A stretch of 64,000 bases of DNA from Sediminibacterium ginsengisoli (lineage in GTDB: Bacteria; Bacteroidota; Bacteroidia; Chitinophagales; Chitinophagaceae): contig CAMBEQ010000004.1 in the NCBI GenBank assembly GCA_945865545.1, forward strand, positions 1 through 64,000, read 5' to 3'. Shown here piece by piece: positions 59,170 to 64,000 of this stretch. Position 1 is the stretch's first letter; each line of letters opens with the position of its first letter. The translations under genes and the position numbers were made by a program. The notes under the pieces were generated by a model, which ran no database searches, was not told where the DNA came from, and worked only from the letters and a program-made list of their open reading frames with translations.

Positions 59170-60510
59170 ATGAATACTTACATAATTAAAAATACAAGTA
59201 TTGTTAATGAGGGTAAAACCACTCAGGGTGATGTGCTTATTAAAAAAGGGCGTATTGAAAAAATAGCCAGCAAAATTGATGTAAAAGAAGCTGTAACAGA
59301 AATAAATGGAGAAAATCAGTTTTTATTACCTGGCGTCATTGACGACCAAGTACATTTTAGAGAACCAGGCTTAACCCATAAAGCCAATATTTATAGTGAG
59401 GCCAAAGCCGCTGTAGCAGGCGGTGTTACGAGTTTTATGGAAATGCCCAATACCCAACCTCCGGTTTTTACACAATCTCTATTAGAAGACAAGTATGCCA
59501 TTGGCGCCAAAACTTCTTTAGCCAATTATTCATTTTATATGGGTACTTCTCAAGACAATTGGGCAGAGGTTTTAAAAACCAACGATAAAAAAAATGAAGT
59601 GTGTGGTATTAAAATATTTATGGGCTCTTCTACCGGTAATTTATTAGTGGACAATCCGCTCGTTTTAGAAAAAATATTTGGCGGTGCTGAACTTTTAATT
59701 GCAACACACTGCGAAGAAGAAAGCCTTATAAAAAGAAACAAAGCTGCCTTGGAAGCTATTAAACCTCATTTAGAACCAGCCGACCATCCCATTATAAGAA
59801 ATGAAGAAGTTTGTTTTGAATCTTCTTTTAAAGCCATTCAATTGGCTCAAAAATTTGATGCTCGTTTGCATATTTTACACATTAGCACCGCTAAAGAATT
59901 ACAATTGTTTTCTAATTTAAGGACCTTGGCGGATAAAAGAATCACCGCCGAAGTATGTGTACATCATTTACACTTTACGGCTGAAGATTATGCCACCAAA
60001 GGCAATTTAATAAAATGCAACCCTGCTATTAAAAGTCCCGAAAATAAAGCAGCGCTTTGGGAAGGTTTATTAAATGATCAATTAGATGTGATTGCCACCG
60101 ATCATGCCCCACATACCTGGGCAGAAAAGCAAGAAGAGTATGCTCATGCTCATGCAGGCTTGCCTTTAGTACAACATCCTTTAATGTTGATGCTTAAGTA
60201 TGTTAAAGAAGGTAAAATAAGTATGGAAAAGATGGTGGAAAAAATGAGTCACGCTGTTGCCACTTGTTTTCAAATTAAAGAACGTGGTTTTATTAGAGAA
60301 GGTTACCACGCCGACCTAGTACTAGTGAAAGAACAACCTTATACCGTTAGTAAAGAGAATATTTTATACCATTGCGGTTGGAGCCCATTAGAAGGAACCA
60401 CTTTCCCTTATCAAGTGAGTAGCACTTTTATAAATGGGCATCCCGTTTATCAAGAAGGCGTATTTAATGAGTCACAAAAAGGGAAACGCTTACAATTTAC
60501 GAGAAGCTAA
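59170..60510 (+). CDS. pyrC: Dihydroorotase
   Basis: 446 residues, type-I dihydroorotase fold. Metal-site blocks: VIDDQVHFREPG (Gln60, His62), GIKIFMGSSTGN (the Lys that is carboxylated), ATHCEEE, HILHIST and VIATDHAPHTWAEK. The usual first motif is HxH; here the first His is Gln. I believe this QxH form is common in Bacteroidota, so it may not mean loss of activity. The enzyme cyclises carbamoyl-aspartate to dihydroorotate. It starts 6 bases after porT. Confidence 0.88.
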   Translation: MNTYIIKNTSIVNEGKTTQGDVLIKKGRIEKIASKIDVKEAVTEINGENQFLLPGVIDDQVHFREPGLTHKANIYSEAKAAVAGGVTSFMEMPNTQPPVFTQSLLEDKYAIGAKTSLANYSFYMGTSQDNWAEVLKTNDKKNEVCGIKIFMGSSTGNLLVDNPLVLEKIFGGAELLIATHCEEESLIKRNKAALEAIKPHLEPADHPIIRNEEVCFESSFKAIQLAQKFDARLHILHISTAKELQLFSNLRTLADKRITAEVCVHHLHFTAEDYATKGNLIKCNPAIKSPENKAALWEGLLNDQLDVIATDHAPHTWAEKQEEYAHAHAGLPLVQHPLMLMLKYVKEGKISMEKMVEKMSHAVATCFQIKERGFIREGYHADLVLVKEQPYTVSKENILYHCGWSPLEGTTFPYQVSSTFINGHPVYQEGVFNESQKGKRLQFTRS

Positions 60511-60527
60511 AAAGTAAATTGGGTAAA

Positions 60528-61856
60528 ATGCAAGTAGATAAAATTACTTTACAAGATATTGGGCTTTTTGATACAGAAGGGAGTCAGGGTTTAATTACCC
60601 ATCTTAATTTTTGTAAAACAAATGGCGGCAAAGAAAAACTAGATCAATTTTTACTAACTCCTTTGTCTTCTATCTCTTCTATCGAACAAAGGCAAAATAC
60701 AATTGAACAATTTATTCAAGAAATTGACTTTATTCGAGCTATGACCATTACCAATGGAAGTTCCTTGGTCATTGAAAAATTTTTTGAAACAAGTTTTAAA
60801 CGTATTCCCAATCAAATTAGTTTGCCTGCTGCCTATTGGTACCAATACTTAAATGCTTCCGATTATTCTTTGTTACGCTACTCCTTAGAGCATTTGATTG
60901 TTTTTTATCAAAACTTACAAAAGTGGGTAGCCATTTTTGAAATAAAAAATGAAAACCCAACCATTCAAAGACTAGTAGCGGAAATTAAAAAACACACGCA
61001 TCATCCTAGCTTAATTAGTCTTCCTAAAAAAGCAAAAGTGGATCATCCACAGCAATTGCTCTCCTTATGTTATTTCTTTTTTTACCAATACAAAAATAAT
61101 ACGATTCAATTATTGAATCATTTTTACGAGCTTGATGCCTACTATAGCATGGCCGAGGCAGCCAGTCAATATCAATTTGTTTTCCCTACCTGGATAAGTG
61201 AGGAAAAAAGTTTTTTTAAAGTGGAAGGCGCCATTCATCCATTGGTTATTAGTCCTATTGATAATGCAATTTCATTAACCCAAACCAGCAACCTGCTTTT
61301 TTTGACAGGGGCCAATATGGCGGGGAAAAGCACTTTTATTAAAACCATTGGCATTGTAATTTATTTAGCGCATATTGGTATGGGTGTACCTGCCAAAAAA
61401 ATAAGCTTATCCTTATTTGATGGGCTTATTACCAACTTAACTATTGCCGATAATGTAGTTAAAGGAGAGAGTTACTTCTTTAATGAAGTACATCGTGTTA
61501 AAAATACCATTGAAAAAATAATAGATGGGAAAAAATATTTTGTTTTAATAGACGAACTTTTCAAAGGCACGAATATTCAAGATGCCATGAAGTGTAGTAC
61601 GGCCGTTATTGAAGGTTTACAAAATTTAGATAATAGCCTTTTTATTATCTCCACTCATTTATACGAAATAAGCGATGGCTTAAAAAAATATTCCAATATT
61701 CAGTTTAGTTATTTCGAAACCGAAGTACACCAAAAAGAACTTATTTTTCATTACCAATTAAAAGAAGGGGTAAGTCAAGACAGATTGGGCTATTTAATTT
61801 TAGAAAGAGAAGGGGTTGTTGATCTGTTAGATAGCATTTCTAAAACCAAGTATTAA
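60528..61856 (+). CDS. MutS-family ATPase lacking the mismatch-recognition domain
   Basis: 442 residues from the ATG at 60528 (TTG at 60519 is an alternative). An N-terminal helical core/lever region lacks the MutS mismatch-binding domain I. The MutS ATPase follows: FLTGANMAGKSTFIKTIGI (Walker A, near residue 263), YFVLIDELFKGTNIQDA (Walker B/signature) and IISTHLYEIS. This DNA-mismatch-repair-related protein family is common in Bacteroidota next to biosynthetic genes; function is unknown. No Smr domain is seen. Between pyrC and yifB, same strand. Confidence 0.85.
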   Translation: MQVDKITLQDIGLFDTEGSQGLITHLNFCKTNGGKEKLDQFLLTPLSSISSIEQRQNTIEQFIQEIDFIRAMTITNGSSLVIEKFFETSFKRIPNQISLPAAYWYQYLNASDYSLLRYSLEHLIVFYQNLQKWVAIFEIKNENPTIQRLVAEIKKHTHHPSLISLPKKAKVDHPQQLLSLCYFFFYQYKNNTIQLLNHFYELDAYYSMAEAASQYQFVFPTWISEEKSFFKVEGAIHPLVISPIDNAISLTQTSNLLFLTGANMAGKSTFIKTIGIVIYLAHIGMGVPAKKISLSLFDGLITNLTIADNVVKGESYFFNEVHRVKNTIEKIIDGKKYFVLIDELFKGTNIQDAMKCSTAVIEGLQNLDNSLFIISTHLYEISDGLKKYSNIQFSYFETEVHQKELIFHYQLKEGVSQDRLGYLILEREGVVDLLDSISKTKY

Positions 61857-61898
61857 TACTTTACCAAAGGCTTTAAAGTAGCGTAGTTTACAAGAAAA

Positions 61899-63473
61899 AT
61901 GCTTGTAAAAATAAAAGGCAGTGCCCTAATTGGTATTGACGCCATTACCATTACCATAGAAGTGAATGTAAGTATGGGCCAGGGCTATTGTATTGTTGGA
62001 CTTCCCGACAATGCGGTAAAAGAAAGTTTAGATCGGACTGAAAGTGCCATTAAGTCTAATGGCTTTCACATGCCTAGAACTAAAGTAGTTGTGAATTTAT
62101 CTCCAGCCGATTTAAAAAAAACGGGTGCTGCATTTGACCTACCCATTGCTATTGGCATCTTAGCTGCATCGGAACAATTACCATCCCCTTCTCCACTAGA
62201 ACAATATATTATCATGGGAGAGTTGGGACTAGATGGTTATTTATATCCTATCAAAGGTGTCCTAGCCATGGCCATGCAAGCAAAGGAAGAATGTTTTTCA
62301 GGTATGATCGTTCCCAATGCCAATAAAGCCGAAGCCATGATGGTAGATGAATTAGCTGTTTTTGGATTTGATCACATCCAAGAAGTGATTGCCTTTTTAA
62401 AAGACCCTTTATATAGTAGTCCCGAACTTTCTAAAAATTTAAAAATAAATAACCTTATCTCTAAAATACATACCAGCTCAACATTAACACAAGTCATCCC
62501 TGATTTTTCTGAAGTGAAGGGACAATTCTATTGCAAACGCGCATTAGAAGTTGCTAGTGCAGGTGGGCACAATATTATCATGATTGGTCCTCCTGGTGCA
62601 GGTAAAACGATGTTAGCAAAAAGTATCGTTTCTATTTTACCCCCATTAAGTAAAAAGGAAGCGCTGGAAACTAGTAAAATTTACAGTGCAAGCGGTAAGT
62701 TGGCTATCAATAATCAATTACTTAGTCAAAGGCCATTTAGACAACCGCACCATACTTTATCTGCTATAGCCATGATTGGAGGTGGAAGTTTTCCGCAGCC
62801 TGGTGAAATTTCATTGGCCCACAATGGAGTCCTATTTTTAGATGAGCTTCCAGAATTCAATAGATCCGTTATAGAAGTTTTAAGGCAACCCATGGAAGAA
62901 GGCGTGGTAGCCATTGCAAGAGCTAAAATGAGTGTTCAGTTTCCAGCAAGGTTTATGTTAATGGCTTCGATGAATCCCTGCCCTTGTGGTTTTTACAATC
63001 ACCCCCAAAAAGAGTGTCATTGTAGCCCTAGCTCCATTCAAAAGTATATGCATAAAATATCTGGTCCTTTATTAGACCGAATTGACTTACATATTGAAGT
63101 TTCTCCTGTTTCGTATGAGGATCTTAGAGGAAATGACGAAAGTGATTCCTCTGCCGCCATCGCTAAAAGGGTACAAAAAGCAAGAGCGATTCAATTTCAA
63201 AGGTTTGCATTAGAACAAGGGGTGTACAACAATGCTCAAATGAACAGTAGCCAATTAAAAAAGTTTTGCTCCATTTCACCCACTGCGGAAACCTTGTTAA
63301 AAAATGCGATGGAAAAATTCCAATTAAGTGCCCGTGCTTTTGATCGTATTTTGAAAGTAAGCAGAAGCATAGCAGATTTAGAAGCTAAAGAAAATATTGA
63401 AATAGGCCATATAAGCGAGGCCATTCAATATAGAAATTTAGATCGTTCTAGCTGGGGCCAATTTAAAAACTAA
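61899..63473 (+). CDS. YifB/ComM-family magnesium-chelatase-like AAA+ ATPase
   Basis: 524 residues. N-terminal ChlI domain (Lon-protease-like fold: VSMGQGYCIVGLPDNAVKESLDR in pieces), then the AAA+ Walker A MIGPPGAGKTMLAKSI, Walker B VLFLDELPEF, MASMNPCPCGFY and RIDLHIEV, and a C-terminal Mg-chelatase domain (FDRILKVSRSIADLE). ComM is a hexameric helicase that aids integration of DNA in natural transformation; YifB is the same family. Normal full length. Confidence 0.92.
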   Translation: MLVKIKGSALIGIDAITITIEVNVSMGQGYCIVGLPDNAVKESLDRTESAIKSNGFHMPRTKVVVNLSPADLKKTGAAFDLPIAIGILAASEQLPSPSPLEQYIIMGELGLDGYLYPIKGVLAMAMQAKEECFSGMIVPNANKAEAMMVDELAVFGFDHIQEVIAFLKDPLYSSPELSKNLKINNLISKIHTSSTLTQVIPDFSEVKGQFYCKRALEVASAGGHNIIMIGPPGAGKTMLAKSIVSILPPLSKKEALETSKIYSASGKLAINNQLLSQRPFRQPHHTLSAIAMIGGGSFPQPGEISLAHNGVLFLDELPEFNRSVIEVLRQPMEEGVVAIARAKMSVQFPARFMLMASMNPCPCGFYNHPQKECHCSPSSIQKYMHKISGPLLDRIDLHIEVSPVSYEDLRGNDESDSSAAIAKRVQKARAIQFQRFALEQGVYNNAQMNSSQLKKFCSISPTAETLLKNAMEKFQLSARAFDRILKVSRSIADLEAKENIEIGHISEAIQYRNLDRSSWGQFKN

Positions 63474-63500
63474 GGTTTTTTACAAGTGAAATTCCTTGGA

Positions 63501-63866
63501 TTAATATTGACCAGTTTTTAGCAAAACCAAAGTGCAAGCTTCCATAGTTTCGATGCCATTTTTGGCTGCAAGTGAAGCTAGTATTGGATTTTCAGTGCCT
63601 GGATTAAATATAATTCGACGTGGCGCTAGGGCAATAATAGCTTCTAAATATTCGCTTTGTGCTGCTGGACCTAGGTATAAAGTGACGGTATCAACAGTCC
63701 CTTGCACTGGCCATTCATTGATGATAGCTGTGTTATTGATCTGTCCTTTTTTGATGCCAAAAGGATACACTGCATACCCTTTTTCTTCCAAAAGCGCTGT
63801 TGCTAAAAAACTGTATCTTTCTGGATTGGGCGTTGCGCCAACTACTAATGTCAGGGGTGTCTTCAT
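63501..63866 (-). CDS. CoA-binding domain protein (CoA_binding_2 family)
   Basis: 121 residues, one Rossmann-like domain: TLVVGATPNPERYSFLAT at the start, YAVYPFGIKKGQI in the middle and RRIIFNPGTENP near residue 85. It matches the YccU-type CoA-binding family; no catalytic function is known. Convergent with yifB (27-bp gap). Confidence 0.85.
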   Translation of the reverse strand: MKTPLTLVVGATPNPERYSFLATALLEEKGYAVYPFGIKKGQINNTAIINEWPVQGTVDTVTLYLGPAAQSEYLEAIIALAPRRIIFNPGTENPILASLAAKNGIETMEACTLVLLKTGQY

Positions 63867-63966
63867 TACACAAATCTATTATAAAAAATCAATACATTTA
63901 ATTTAGTTACAATAAAACAATGTAATTTTATATTTATAAAAAACTAACAATTTAAAAATAAACATC

Positions 63967-64000
63967 ATGGCAAAGTCAAACAAGAAAAAAGTAGTAGCAA
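63967..64000 (+). CDS. Start of a Lys-rich protein (cut by window edge)
   Basis: Eleven codons are visible, reading MAKSNKKKVVA. A Lys-rich start like this is seen in histone-like DNA-binding proteins of Bacteroidota, but nothing more can be said from this fragment. The upstream 100 bases (63867-63966) are AT-rich and contain TATATTTA, near the promoter consensus. Confidence 0.45.
   Translation, partial: MAKSNKKKVVA

Overview
The window is an AT-rich chromosomal segment of a member of the Bacteroidota, most likely of the Chitinophagales/Chitinophagaceae type. The evidence is: type IX secretion/gliding genes (gldK-gldL-gldM at the left edge and porT near the right), several TonB-dependent outer-membrane receptors, the bacillithiol gene bshA, a zeaxanthin-type carotenoid cluster, several TAnnTTTG promoter elements, and the DUF4271-hemD and ubiE-porT gene pairs. 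Genes are densely packed. I see no phage, insertion sequence, CRISPR array or rRNA. It reads as ordinary core chromosome with some unusual details.

Layout. 1-2241: gldK, gldL and the start of gldM (minus strand). 2391-6273: DUF4271 protein, hemD and a YyaL-type thioredoxin-domain protein. 6344-12787: hemW, gpsA, a TolC plus membrane-fusion-protein pair, and an amino-acid permease. 12890-15142: a cobalamin riboswitch followed by a BtuB-like receptor. 15208-22195: marC, two more TonB receptors, a small exported protein and a lipid kinase. 22356-32281: an 11-gene nuo operon (A-D, H-N) with no nuoE, nuoF or nuoG, followed by a small Pro/Ala-rich protein. 32713-33088: a duplicated hairpin repeat, a terminator and tRNA-Arg(CCG). 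33089-38790: the carotenoid operon (ECF sigma factor, crtI, crtB, crtZ, crtY) with a CarH-like B12-binding MerR regulator upstream. 38883-41417: rmlBCA. 41452-44828: a multi-pass acyltransferase homologue, then a MurU-like nucleotidyltransferase and an AmgK-like kinase fused to a RapZ C-terminal domain. 44932-52009: a large TonB receptor, an exported SAM hydrolase-like protein, umuD, umuC and a gene for the C-terminal half of carbamoyl-phosphate synthase. 52274-64000: M28 peptidase, bshA, a class-III aminotransferase, gamma-carbonic anhydrase, rsgA, ubiE/menG, porT, pyrC, a MutS-like ATPase, yifB/comM, a CoA-binding protein and the first codons of a Lys-rich protein.

How genes work together. 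The respiratory block (nuo plus menaquinone methyltransferase) suggests a menaquinone-linked proton pump whose electron donor is not obviously NADH. Cobalamin appears twice: as the ligand of the riboswitch upstream of the vitamin receptor, and as the predicted light-sensing cofactor of the CarH-like regulator next to the carotenoid genes. The kinase-RapZ fusion beside a MurU-like enzyme suggests that cell-wall amino-sugar salvage is coupled to sensing.

Most notable observations: a UmuD homologue in which both catalytic residues (Ser and Lys) are replaced (Ala68, Arg105); the AmgK-RapZ fusion; complex I without its NADH module; a stand-alone carB C-terminal half; a SAM hydrolase homologue with a signal peptide; and candidate operators upstream of the carotenoid and nuo operons.
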